Shown: positions 28,745 through 37,887 of the stretch, piece by piece
Layout: every line of letters starts with the position of its first letter
Position numbering within the stretch: the stretch's first letter is position 1
From: an uncultured Carboxylicivirga sp.
GTDB lineage: Bacteria > Bacteroidota > Bacteroidia > Bacteroidales > Marinilabiliaceae
Reading direction: 5' to 3'
Assembly: GCA_947503525.1 (NCBI GenBank)
Contig: CANNEA010000003.1
Coordinates: forward strand, 62,001 to 126,000
DNA: 64,000 nucleotides
Notes under the pieces: generated by a model
Seen by the model: the letters and a program-made list of their open reading frames with translations, nothing else
Databases searched by the model: none
Told to the model about the DNA's origin: nothing
Position numbers and translations under genes: made by a program

Positions 28745-30460
28745 ATGATGAGTAATTATTATCAGTCTATATATAATAAAGAACTAAAGTTGAGATTGAT
28801 GTTGAATTGTGAAAGATTTATTAGAGGACTCATATTTGTGTCCATTGTTTTATTGTTTAGTGGGTGCTCTACAGAAGACGAGGCCGGCATAATAAAAGTG
28901 CCGGAAGAAGAAAACCCTGATGGAATAGATATGGATAATATTGATCCCAATAAAATAGTAGAAATTAATTTAGATAACGCTATTGGTGAAATGTATAACT
29001 TCTGGTCAACAAGGCCAATGATTAATCAAACACGATTCAATAGTTCAAATTTTATCAGGACTTTGGAGCCAATTAAAGCCTATGTGAAAAGTTACAACCT
29101 TGTAAGGGTATTGGGCGGACGTACCGATAACTTAAATACTTTTTATAAGGGCGTTGATGCTGAGGGTAATATTATTACCGATTTTAGTGGATTGATTTCA
29201 AGCATGCGAGGATTTATGCAAACGGGCTTTAAACCAAGAATTGTGTTAGATAATGTGCCTTGGGAAATGAATGCTGTGCAGGAAGTAAACAAATATGGTA
29301 ATACTAATCCTCCGGATGACTATGATGTTTGGAGACAATACATCAATGCTTTTTTAAATGTTTTAATTGATGAATTTACTTATGATGAGGTAAAAACATG
29401 GCGATTTAGGGTGGCTACTGAACCTAACTATGTTCCCGAACATTGGAATGGAACAAAAGAAGAATTCTTTAAACATTACGATATCACAGTTGATGAAGTA
29501 TTAAAAGTGATACCTGAAGCAATTATTGGTCCGGGAAACCTGCTTACCGAAGGAGTGGCCAAATGGGAAACTGAAATTATCGATCATTGTGCAACAGGAA
29601 CGAATTATGCAACTGGAGAAATCGGAACCAGAATGAGTTTCTTCAATCTATCGTATTATGAAAAGATTGATTTGAATACAGTAAAATTTGCCGAAACAGT
29701 TGAACCATATCGCACAAAACTAAATAGTTATTCTCAATTCAAGGATATTCCGTTTGACATTCAGGAATTTGGGATTTTGAGGGATGAAAATGGGCATAGA
29801 GGATTAAGCCTCAGTGATGCAACAGAGTATGGAGCAAGTTGGTATGCCACAATTGCTGACTTAGCTTACCAATATAAAGTGACAGAAATCTACGATTGGG
29901 GTCAAGAATCAACCGATGGCTTGGCAACAGGTAGAAGAAATGTTACAAGTATGCTTTTAAAGATGGAAGGTGGAAACAGATTGGTAGCCAACGACAAGTT
30001 AGAAGGATATGCGGGAATAATACCTGTTCTTAAAGATGATAAAATATACTTGTTAATCTACAATCATAATACAAAAAGAAGCTCTACAGCAAGTCAAACC
30101 GTTTACCCTAAAATCCAAGGAGGACAAATTGCAACTTCCACTAAGTGGATAATGAATGAGTGGACTGTAGATAAAGAGAATGGTATTTTTATGCATGAAC
30201 TATATGCAGATGTTAAAGCGGCCGGAATTACCAATAAAACCACTAGTAGTGCCCGTATTTATGGCAACCGACCTGATGATTATTTTAATGAAGGATGGCA
30301 AGATGTTTTTAATGCCAACAAGTCGAAGTATACGGAACTGGCTAAGTTACCTCAAACGGTAAGCAAGTCAACAATTAATCCAACAGAAGAAGGTAATCTG
30401 ATACTTGAAGTTGACTTGGCTCCTCACAGTGTTAAGTTAATAGAATTAATACCTCAATAA
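28745..30460 (+). CDS. GH39-like glycoside hydrolase, lipoprotein
   Basis: The protein has a lipobox (LLFSGC). The ATG at 28799 is an equally plausible start, giving 553 residues with a shorter N-terminus before the hydrophobic segment. The body is a clan-A (beta/alpha)8 barrel of GH39 type. Numbered from 28799, the acid/base is Glu208 in FRVATEPNYVPEHW and the nucleophile Glu323 in FDIQEFGILRDENG. A C-terminal beta-sandwich follows (about 390-550). Family members cleave beta-xylosides or alpha-iduronides, and GH39 enzymes are recurrent in ulvan loci, where they act on xylose- or rhamnose-containing oligomers. The exact linkage is not deducible. It is in an operon with the GH2 at 30523 (62 bp). 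Confidence 0.75.
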   Translation: MMSNYYQSIYNKELKLRLMLNCERFIRGLIFVSIVLLFSGCSTEDEAGIIKVPEEENPDGIDMDNIDPNKIVEINLDNAIGEMYNFWSTRPMINQTRFNSSNFIRTLEPIKAYVKSYNLVRVLGGRTDNLNTFYKGVDAEGNIITDFSGLISSMRGFMQTGFKPRIVLDNVPWEMNAVQEVNKYGNTNPPDDYDVWRQYINAFLNVLIDEFTYDEVKTWRFRVATEPNYVPEHWNGTKEEFFKHYDITVDEVLKVIPEAIIGPGNLLTEGVAKWETEIIDHCATGTNYATGEIGTRMSFFNLSYYEKIDLNTVKFAETVEPYRTKLNSYSQFKDIPFDIQEFGILRDENGHRGLSLSDATEYGASWYATIADLAYQYKVTEIYDWGQESTDGLATGRRNVTSMLLKMEGGNRLVANDKLEGYAGIIPVLKDDKIYLLIYNHNTKRSSTASQTVYPKIQGGQIATSTKWIMNEWTVDKENGIFMHELYADVKAAGITNKTTSSARIYGNRPDDYFNEGWQDVFNANKSKYTELAKLPQTVSKSTINPTEEGNLILEVDLAPHSVKLIELIPQ

Positions 30461-30522
30461 ATTTAAAGTATTTCGAATAATAATGATAACACATTTCTGT
30501 GATTAAAACAGATGACAATATT

Positions 30523-33489
30523 ATGTTTAAGCTATTAAAGTATTTAACATTATTAGCCGTTTTTTTTCTGCTTTTGTGTTCTTGTAACAGGCAAAAGCAT
30601 GAAAAGGACCTGCCACAGAGTGGACGAACTAAATATAATTTCAATCTCGATTGGAAATTCATCAAAGAGAGTCCGGTAGATGCTCACCTTGCTAATTTTA
30701 ACGATGATAGTTGGGAATCAGTAAGTTGTCCGCATACCTTTAATGATATTGATACGTTTGATGATTTAAGTCCTGGCCATCACGATGGCGAAAGCAATCA
30801 GTGGCGGGGAACGGTTTGGTATCGCAAGTACTTTACTTTACCTGAAACCGATAAGGATAAAAAGGTTTACATCGAATTTGAATCGGTGCGTCAGATTGCT
30901 GATGTGTACATAAACGGTGTATATCTGGGCCAAAATCAAACAGGTTTTATTCCATTCGGTTTCGATTTATCTCCATATATAAAGTATGGCGAGGAAAATG
31001 TGATTGCTGTAATGGCAAACAACGATAGAAGTGATCACTTTCGTAAAAACTTCCCTCTCGTTTGGAATCATGAGCATTGGCATCCTGTACATGGTGGCAT
31101 TTACCGAAATGTCTTTTTACATGTTATGGATCCTCTGCATATCACTTTACCCTTATATGATAATTTAGGTACCGTAGGTACATACGTTTATGCAGATGAG
31201 GTAAGTGAGCATAAAGCTCAGGTGGTGGTTCAGGCTGAAATTCAGAATGAATATAAAATCAGGAAGAATATAAAGCTTGTAACGTTTATTGTAGATGCAG
31301 AAGGTTGTATTGTTCAGCAGGGAGAAGTAATCCAACAAATAGAACCCCAATCAAAGCTTAGCTTAGAGACTGCTTTAACAGTTGATAATCCACGGCTATG
31401 GTATACTCGCAACCCTTATTTATATAAAGTTATAAATGTAGTTAAAGATGATTCACAGGTTGTGGATTCGTATGAAACGGTATTGGGGATAAGAAACTTT
31501 GAATTTAACAAGGATACAGGTTTTCTTATAAATGGTGAACATACTAAACTGCACGGTTGGGGGCAAAAGCCAACGAATAGCTGGGCCGGATTAGGAGCCG
31601 CTTTGCCGGATTGGTTGCGTGATTTTACATATCGCTTAATGGATGAGGCAGGAGGTAATTTTATCCGTTGGGGTCACTGTGCTGGTTCTCCGGCTGAAAT
31701 AGCTATGGGCAACAAGTATGGTTTTGTTACTTTGATGCCTGGAGTATCAGGAGAGTCAGAAGATGAAGGCGAAACATGGGACATACGTATTGCAGCGTTT
31801 CGTGACATGATTGTATACTACCGTAATCACCCATCTATTTTTATTTGGGAAGGTGGTAATTGGGCAGAATCAGCAGAACATTATGAGCAGATTCTGGATG
31901 TGATTCAGGCTTTTGACCCGCAAGGAAAGCGCTTAATGGGTAATCGTCGGGCCGATAATGCAGCTTGTTCTGATAAATACATAAGTATCGAAATAGGTAC
32001 TGAAGGATGGGAAGGTGAGTATCCTGATCTTCCAATTATTGAAAGTGAGTATAACCGCGATGAAGGACCACGGCGTGTATGGGATAAATATTCATGTGAT
32101 GATAATTTCTTCAGTCATCCGAATATTAAGCGGAATACTTACAAATTTGCCGCAGAAACTTTTGCAGTTAGGCAAGTTGAGCATTGGTGGAAGAAAATGG
32201 GTAAAAAGCCTTATCACAGTGGCGGTGCCAACTGGATTTTTTCAGATGGTCCACATGGAGGTCGATGTCCTACCGAAGTAACACGTGCCAGTGGTGAGGT
32301 GGATGGTGTTCGTCTTCCTAAAGAAGCATTTTATGCCTTAAAAGCCATGTGGCGACCAGAGCCTCAAGTGCATATTGTTGGGCATTGGAATTACACCGAG
32401 GATACTGATAAACCGATGTATGTTATATCAAACTGCGCAGCTGTAAAGTTGTTTGTGAATGATGAGCTAGTAGGTGTAGATACTGTGCCGGATAATGGTT
32501 ATGTGTACAAATTCGACGCTGTTAAATGGAAGAAAGGTAAGATTACAGCGGAAGCATATATCGATAACAAATTGAGTGCTTCACAAATTAAGAAAACTGT
32601 TGGAGAGCCAGTTGCCATTAGCCTTACTCCAATAACTGGGCCTAAAGGTTGGTTAGCCGATGGCTCAGATGTTGTTTTAGTGGATGTTGAAGTTGTGGAT
32701 AAGGATGGTCAGCGTTGTCCTTTGGATAAAGGTCGTATTGATTTTAGTATTTCAGGCCCTGCAATATGGCGAGGTGGCTATAATAGCGGTAAGGAAAACT
32801 CAACCAATAATTTGTATTTGGATACAGAGGTGGGCATCAACAGGGTGGCCATTCGATCGAGACTTCAAGCAGGCAAGGTAAGCCTAACAGCAACTCGTGA
32901 GGGACTAGAGCCTGCAACCATTGAATTGGTCTCACAGCCGGTTGAAAATAAGGGTGGCTTAAGTACAGTAATGCCTCAGGTTTTTGAGGTCGTAACAAAG
33001 GAAGAACCACTTCCTCACAAGCCATCTATTCCTCCATATGTGCCCGGTGAAAGCAACAAAAGTCAATTATTTAAGAAGTTCAGCTATACAGGAGATTCAA
33101 AGGCGATTTTAAGGAAAAATGTGTTTTGGGGAAAAAGGGCCTATACCGATATGTACCTTAACTACACGACTATACCCAGCTATTTACACGGTAGTGAATA
33201 TGTACGTATCCCTAATTCAGATAGTCACTATTGGGCCAGAGATCTTCTGCAATTTATTGCTGGTGCAGACCTCACTCTTTACGTGGCCCATGATGATCGA
33301 GTGCCTCGTCCGGAGTTTATACGCGAATCCTATGTTGATACAGGTGATGACTTTGCTTTAGGAGATGTTAAAATGTCGCTCTTTAAACGTGAGGTTAAAG
33401 CCGGAGAGAGTATTGTGATGGCTGGGAATTGCGATGGCGATGCCCCTGAAGAAGCCAGAATGTATACTGTTATTGCAAAAAAGAAATAA
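30523..33489 (+). CDS. GH2-family protein with altered acid/base motif, lipoprotein
   Basis: The ATG at 30523 fits a lipoprotein signal (FLLLCSC); the GTG at 30499 is rejected. The architecture is GH2: jelly roll (about 35-200), Ig-like domain, TIM barrel (about 340-610), then C-terminal domains including an Ig/DUF4982-like module and a final module (about 855-985). The usual NE acid/base pair is replaced by Asn446-Trp447 in FIWEGGNWAES; Glu443 in the same motif is the nearest acid. The nucleophile region IIESEYNRDEG retains Glu507 and Glu509. The enzyme may belong to a divergent GH2 clade with a shifted acid or be non-hydrolytic. It is the last gene of its operon, and a strong terminator follows at once. 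Confidence 0.82.
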   Translation: MFKLLKYLTLLAVFFLLLCSCNRQKHEKDLPQSGRTKYNFNLDWKFIKESPVDAHLANFNDDSWESVSCPHTFNDIDTFDDLSPGHHDGESNQWRGTVWYRKYFTLPETDKDKKVYIEFESVRQIADVYINGVYLGQNQTGFIPFGFDLSPYIKYGEENVIAVMANNDRSDHFRKNFPLVWNHEHWHPVHGGIYRNVFLHVMDPLHITLPLYDNLGTVGTYVYADEVSEHKAQVVVQAEIQNEYKIRKNIKLVTFIVDAEGCIVQQGEVIQQIEPQSKLSLETALTVDNPRLWYTRNPYLYKVINVVKDDSQVVDSYETVLGIRNFEFNKDTGFLINGEHTKLHGWGQKPTNSWAGLGAALPDWLRDFTYRLMDEAGGNFIRWGHCAGSPAEIAMGNKYGFVTLMPGVSGESEDEGETWDIRIAAFRDMIVYYRNHPSIFIWEGGNWAESAEHYEQILDVIQAFDPQGKRLMGNRRADNAACSDKYISIEIGTEGWEGEYPDLPIIESEYNRDEGPRRVWDKYSCDDNFFSHPNIKRNTYKFAAETFAVRQVEHWWKKMGKKPYHSGGANWIFSDGPHGGRCPTEVTRASGEVDGVRLPKEAFYALKAMWRPEPQVHIVGHWNYTEDTDKPMYVISNCAAVKLFVNDELVGVDTVPDNGYVYKFDAVKWKKGKITAEAYIDNKLSASQIKKTVGEPVAISLTPITGPKGWLADGSDVVLVDVEVVDKDGQRCPLDKGRIDFSISGPAIWRGGYNSGKENSTNNLYLDTEVGINRVAIRSRLQAGKVSLTATREGLEPATIELVSQPVENKGGLSTVMPQVFEVVTKEEPLPHKPSIPPYVPGESNKSQLFKKFSYTGDSKAILRKNVFWGKRAYTDMYLNYTTIPSYLHGSEYVRIPNSDSHYWARDLLQFIAGADLTLYVAHDDRVPRPEFIRESYVDTGDDFALGDVKMSLFKREVKAGESIVMAGNCDGDAPEEARMYTVIAKKK

Positions 33490-33499
33490 TTCTAATTTG

Positions 33500-33540
33500 G
33501 CGGAAAGGAAGAATAATATTCTGTTCCTTTCCGCTTTTTT
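33500..33540 (+). terminator. Strong intrinsic terminator between convergent genes
   Basis: A perfect 11-bp GC-containing stem (33500-33510 with 33524-33534) is followed by six T residues. It ends the 26548-33489 operon and abuts the stop codon of the convergent HTCS gene. Confidence 0.92.
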
Positions 33541-33541
33541 C

Positions 33542-36500
33542 TTAATGCTTATCGGATTTTGTATTATTATCTGCCTTTATATCATGGTAAAATTCATTCG
33601 GTGTTTTACCAAATTTCTTTTTAAAAGTTCGCGCAAAATAGGAGTGCGAATTAAAGCCTACATACGTGCCAATTTCTTCCAGATTATATTTACCCTCCTT
33701 CATTAATTCGATTGTTTTTTTCATCCTAACATCTCTAATGAATTCGGTAACTCGTAATCCAGAGTCCATTTTTATTTTGCGATGTAATGAGCTTCTACTT
33801 ACATCCAGCTCTTCAGCTAAAGTGCCAACATTAAATTGAGGATTAACAAGATTTTCTTGCACTATTAACTCTGCTTTCTCAATAAATGATAATTTTTTCT
33901 TTGATTTATTATAAGGCATTGAAGTATTTCCCTCTTCATGCATTTGATTGTATATTGACTTTCTTGTAATTAAAAGGTTATGTATTTTGGCGAAGAGCAC
34001 ATCAATATCAACAGGCTTTATTAAATATGAATCAGCCCCCTCTTTTAGTCCTTTAAGCTGATCTGTTTTTTCAGCTGCTGCGGTTAATAAAATAACTGGA
34101 ATTATTCTGGTCTTACTATTTTCTTTGAGTTGACGGGTTAAGGTAACACCATCCATTATTGGCATTTTAACATCGGAAATAATTAGATCCGGAATAATTT
34201 CCTGAGCAATCTCATAACCTTGAGAACCATTTGATGCTGTGAGTATTTTATACCTGCTTTCTAGGGTGTTTTTGAGATATTTTTTTAATTCAATGTTATC
34301 CTCTACTAAAAGAATTACAATATTTGATTGTAACTTCTTTATATCTTCATCAGGCTTAAGAGTAGTATTTTGAACAAAGTCCTTGGCCACTTGAATCATC
34401 TGATTATGCCCCGAATTATCCACATTTGTATCTAAAGGAAGGTTAACTGTAAATATGGTTCCATTATCCAATGATGAAGTAACCGTAATGTTTCCATTGT
34501 GCGCTTCAATATATTCTTTAGATATATTCAAACCTAAGCCTGAACCGGCAGTAGCAAGTGATTTATCCATTGCAAAGCGGTCAAAAATGATTGGTATTTG
34601 TTCCTTTGGAATAAGCTTACCAAAGTTTTTTACTTTTATTTCAAGCGTATTGCCTGCAAAGGGTTTTCCTGTGTAAAAGGCCTCATTATAATCTCCAATG
34701 TGTTTTTCTATCGATTCAATACTAACAAGTATTTGGCTTTGATCATTTGAAAATTTAAAGGCATTTGATAATAAGTTATAAATCACCTTTTCTATTTTAT
34801 TATTATCAATGTTTAGTTTCAAATTTTCGAAACTAGATGAAAAGATATAATTGATTTCACGCTCAAGAGCTTCGAATGTAAAACAATTATATACCTTTTT
34901 ACAAATTTCAATAATGTCATTTTCTCCCGGATTGTAACGAATGTTTCCCGTTTCAATCAATCTGAAATCCAGAATTTCATTTGTTAAGTGCAAAAGCCTG
35001 TCTGCATTCCTTTTTACGGTAAGAAGGTGCTGATTGGTGTTGTTGTCGTATTTGAACTTTTGAATTAATAGATCAATCGGCGACAGAATGAGGGATAATG
35101 GAGTTCGTAACTCATGAGAAATATTTGTAAACAGCTTTTGTTTATCAGCAAAAAGTTGCTCTTCTGATTCATGCTTTAAACGTTCCATCATCATCTTTTT
35201 CTCCATGTTAATCCTGTAATAGGATTCTCTTTTTAGAAAGTAGATAATGGTGCTGATAATCATTAGGTAAATTACAAAAGCATACCAGCTTAGCCATAAT
35301 GGAGGTTTTATTTTAATTGGTAAACGAAACGGATTCTCAGACCAAACCCCTTTGTCATTTGATCCCAGGATTTCAAGGGTGTATTTACCCGGAGGTATCT
35401 TGGTGAAGGAGATCTCATTCTTCGTTTTTAAATCTACCCACTCATCCTGATAATTGACAAGTCGGTATTTAAATCTGTTTTTATATGACTTAATATAGTT
35501 GTTGGCCACAAAGCTAAATGAAAGGGTATTTTCATTAGCAGGCAATTTAAGCTTTCTAATGGCACTGATGTTTTTATGGTTGAGTTGCTTAATTGATGTT
35601 TCTTGAATAGGGGTATTGTTTACAGAAATGCCGGAAAGAATTACATCCGGTGAAATAGGGTTGATAGTAATGTTGTTTGGATCAATAATATTAAATCCAT
35701 TATAGCCACCAAAAATAATATTGCCTTGAGCCGTGCTTAAAGCGGCATTTGGACTGAAATTTTTACCCAGAACACCGTCATTTTCATTGAAATATAGTAT
35801 TTTTTCTGTTCTTGGATTAAACATTTGTACACCCAGATTCGTAGATAACCAAAGGTTCCCTGTTTGATCTGAAGTAATGTTATAAACCTCGTAAAGGTCT
35901 TTATTCCATTCTTTCTTGAGGGGTTTGAAGAGCTTACTATTAGAATCGTACACTAAAATGCCTTGATTTTTAGTGCCAACCCAAATTTCTCCATAATCTG
36001 TTTCAAGTATAACAAAGGCCTCAGTTTTATAACTGGCATCTTGTATTCCAAGGTTTTTAAAGTTATTACTTTCAGGTGTCTTAATACAAACGCCTTGTTC
36101 AGTTGCTATCCATATGTTTTTTTTACTGTCAATAGTAAGAGATCTGATACTGCTGGTGAGCATTCCGTCGGAATTCTGAATATCATATTTGTAGTTTTTA
36201 GATTGCTTGCTTACAGGATCATAATAAATCACTCCTTTTCCATACGAACATAGCCATAGCCCGTTTTCATCCGGGGTGATTTTATGAATAATTGTAAAAT
36301 CATTTAGGATGGGATGATCTTCCTTCTTAAACTTTGTTTCACCCGGATTTTTATACCAAATACCACTTTTGAAAGTGCCAACCCATATTTTTCCATTTTT
36401 GTCAATAGCTAATGATTTAATATTAATTAAATCACCATCTTTATTATAAAGTTTTATGCTATTGGTATATTCTGTTTTTAAATTAAAGGTTTTTATCCCA

Positions 36501-37606
36501 TCATTTTCTGTGCCTAAATAGATGTCATCATTGGATACTTCGATAATTGATGAGATGGTATTTCTTTGAAGTTGACTGTGGTAGGGAAGTCTTTTAATGT
36601 GTTTGAAATAATAGTTGTAAATGCTGTAATGAGCCAAACCACCAGCCCATGTAGCTATCCACATGCCATTGTTTTTATCTCTCAATAGATCCAGAATACT
36701 ATTGTGAGGCAGATTATTGAACTTTGATTCCAATATTAAGTCTACTTGATTGTCATGAATAACATTGATGCCTTCGAATGTTGCCACCCATATGCTACCG
36801 TTACTCATCGCTTCAATTTTCCTTACATTATTACTGGATAGCTTAAATGGTTCAGATTCATCTTCACTGTAATGCTTGAGTAGTATGCCGTTTGAATTGG
36901 CTTTATCTATCCCTCCCTTTGCATAACCTACCCAAACATGACTATTATGAATACAAATCGTACTAATGGGTGAGTTTCTAAAGGATGTCCAATGCTTAAT
37001 GTCCTGAAGTGTGGTATCAGTTTTAAATAAGTCGCCATTTCCTAGACCCAACCAAATATCTCCATTACTGTTTTTTGAAAATGTAATGCAAGGAATGTTA
37101 ATATCGGTCTTTGTGGAAAACGAATGAATACGTAGTTGCTGATTCAGATCATTATATAGGTAGAGGCGTTTGTTAATTATGCATAAATACATCGAATCAT
37201 TAGCTTGTACTATATTGGTTACACTGTTTGATTGAAAATCACGATCTAATATATCAATATCAATGTTGGTGAAGTCATCGTTTTCTCTATTGAATCGACA
37301 AAATCCGTTTTCAGTACAAACCCAAAGTTGATTTTTGTCATCAAGATAAATGCGCTGAACATTATTGTTAGGAATGGACGTTTTAGATTCTTTCGAAAAA
37401 CGATAATGGTTATAGGTATGCGAATCGTAGTTATACAATCCATTGCTTGAACCAAACCAGATGGTTCCATTATAATCCTCTTCTATCGTTCTTATTCCAT
37501 CAAATGCAAATCCGGCTTCAGGGGATTTCTTCTCGAAATAGTAACTTTGGGATAATACCGATATACAACTAATATAAAGCAGCAATATAATAAGGGACTT
37601 TTTCAT
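33542..37606 (-). CDS. Hybrid two-component sensor/AraC regulator (HTCS)
   Basis: Starting at the ATG complementary to 37606 (an upstream TTG at 37633 is less likely), the protein has 1354 residues. Order: signal peptide; two seven-bladed Reg_prop propellers (about 25-680) with repeated WFGS/WIAT/WVGT strands; Y_Y_Y domain (about 690-770); one transmembrane helix (about 780-800); histidine kinase with His831 in NISHELRTP and an ATPase GSGLGLNIS box; receiver with Asp1145 in IISDVKMP; AraC helix-turn-helix (about 1255-1350). It senses an oligosaccharide in the periplasm and activates the PUL. It is divergent from the first SusC gene, with an operator candidate in the shared promoter, and is the main candidate regulator of the locus. 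Confidence 0.97.
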   Translation of the reverse strand: MKKSLIILLLYISCISVLSQSYYFEKKSPEAGFAFDGIRTIEEDYNGTIWFGSSNGLYNYDSHTYNHYRFSKESKTSIPNNNVQRIYLDDKNQLWVCTENGFCRFNRENDDFTNIDIDILDRDFQSNSVTNIVQANDSMYLCIINKRLYLYNDLNQQLRIHSFSTKTDINIPCITFSKNSNGDIWLGLGNGDLFKTDTTLQDIKHWTSFRNSPISTICIHNSHVWVGYAKGGIDKANSNGILLKHYSEDESEPFKLSSNNVRKIEAMSNGSIWVATFEGINVIHDNQVDLILESKFNNLPHNSILDLLRDKNNGMWIATWAGGLAHYSIYNYYFKHIKRLPYHSQLQRNTISSIIEVSNDDIYLGTENDGIKTFNLKTEYTNSIKLYNKDGDLINIKSLAIDKNGKIWVGTFKSGIWYKNPGETKFKKEDHPILNDFTIIHKITPDENGLWLCSYGKGVIYYDPVSKQSKNYKYDIQNSDGMLTSSIRSLTIDSKKNIWIATEQGVCIKTPESNNFKNLGIQDASYKTEAFVILETDYGEIWVGTKNQGILVYDSNSKLFKPLKKEWNKDLYEVYNITSDQTGNLWLSTNLGVQMFNPRTEKILYFNENDGVLGKNFSPNAALSTAQGNIIFGGYNGFNIIDPNNITINPISPDVILSGISVNNTPIQETSIKQLNHKNISAIRKLKLPANENTLSFSFVANNYIKSYKNRFKYRLVNYQDEWVDLKTKNEISFTKIPPGKYTLEILGSNDKGVWSENPFRLPIKIKPPLWLSWYAFVIYLMIISTIIYFLKRESYYRINMEKKMMMERLKHESEEQLFADKQKLFTNISHELRTPLSLILSPIDLLIQKFKYDNNTNQHLLTVKRNADRLLHLTNEILDFRLIETGNIRYNPGENDIIEICKKVYNCFTFEALEREINYIFSSSFENLKLNIDNNKIEKVIYNLLSNAFKFSNDQSQILVSIESIEKHIGDYNEAFYTGKPFAGNTLEIKVKNFGKLIPKEQIPIIFDRFAMDKSLATAGSGLGLNISKEYIEAHNGNITVTSSLDNGTIFTVNLPLDTNVDNSGHNQMIQVAKDFVQNTTLKPDEDIKKLQSNIVILLVEDNIELKKYLKNTLESRYKILTASNGSQGYEIAQEIIPDLIISDVKMPIMDGVTLTRQLKENSKTRIIPVILLTAAAEKTDQLKGLKEGADSYLIKPVDIDVLFAKIHNLLITRKSIYNQMHEEGNTSMPYNKSKKKLSFIEKAELIVQENLVNPQFNVGTLAEELDVSRSSLHRKIKMDSGLRVTEFIRDVRMKKTIELMKEGKYNLEEIGTYVGFNSHSYFARTFKKKFGKTPNEFYHDIKADNNTKSDKH

Positions 37607-37699
37607 ATTAACTTTAATTAACAGATGATACAAATGTAATGAAACAAAAAATTACAGTAAGCTTATATCATGGAGAAATGCTTAATAATTGTCGCATTA

Positions 37700-37714
37700 T
37701 GAAACATGTGTTCA
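37700..37714 (+). promoter_or_regulatory. Candidate PUL operator C in the HTCS/SusC divergent promoter
   Basis: TGAAACATGTGTTCA matches TGMRACATNTGTTCA. It lies 174 bp before the SusC start codon and 94 bp from the HTCS start. The rest of the 281-bp spacer is AT-rich and has no gene. Confidence 0.55.
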
Positions 37715-37887
37715 TGTATGGTGTATTTTTGCTAGGCATTAAAACAATTATTCATCTGTGAGGATAAGGGAATAATTAAAATTGCACAAGAAAGGTTAAA
37801 AAACGTAAGAGCGATTTTTGACTTAGAAAAGACCCTGTTTGAACTAGTGAAATATTGAATTTTGTGCAACTTAAATCTAAGAAATTT

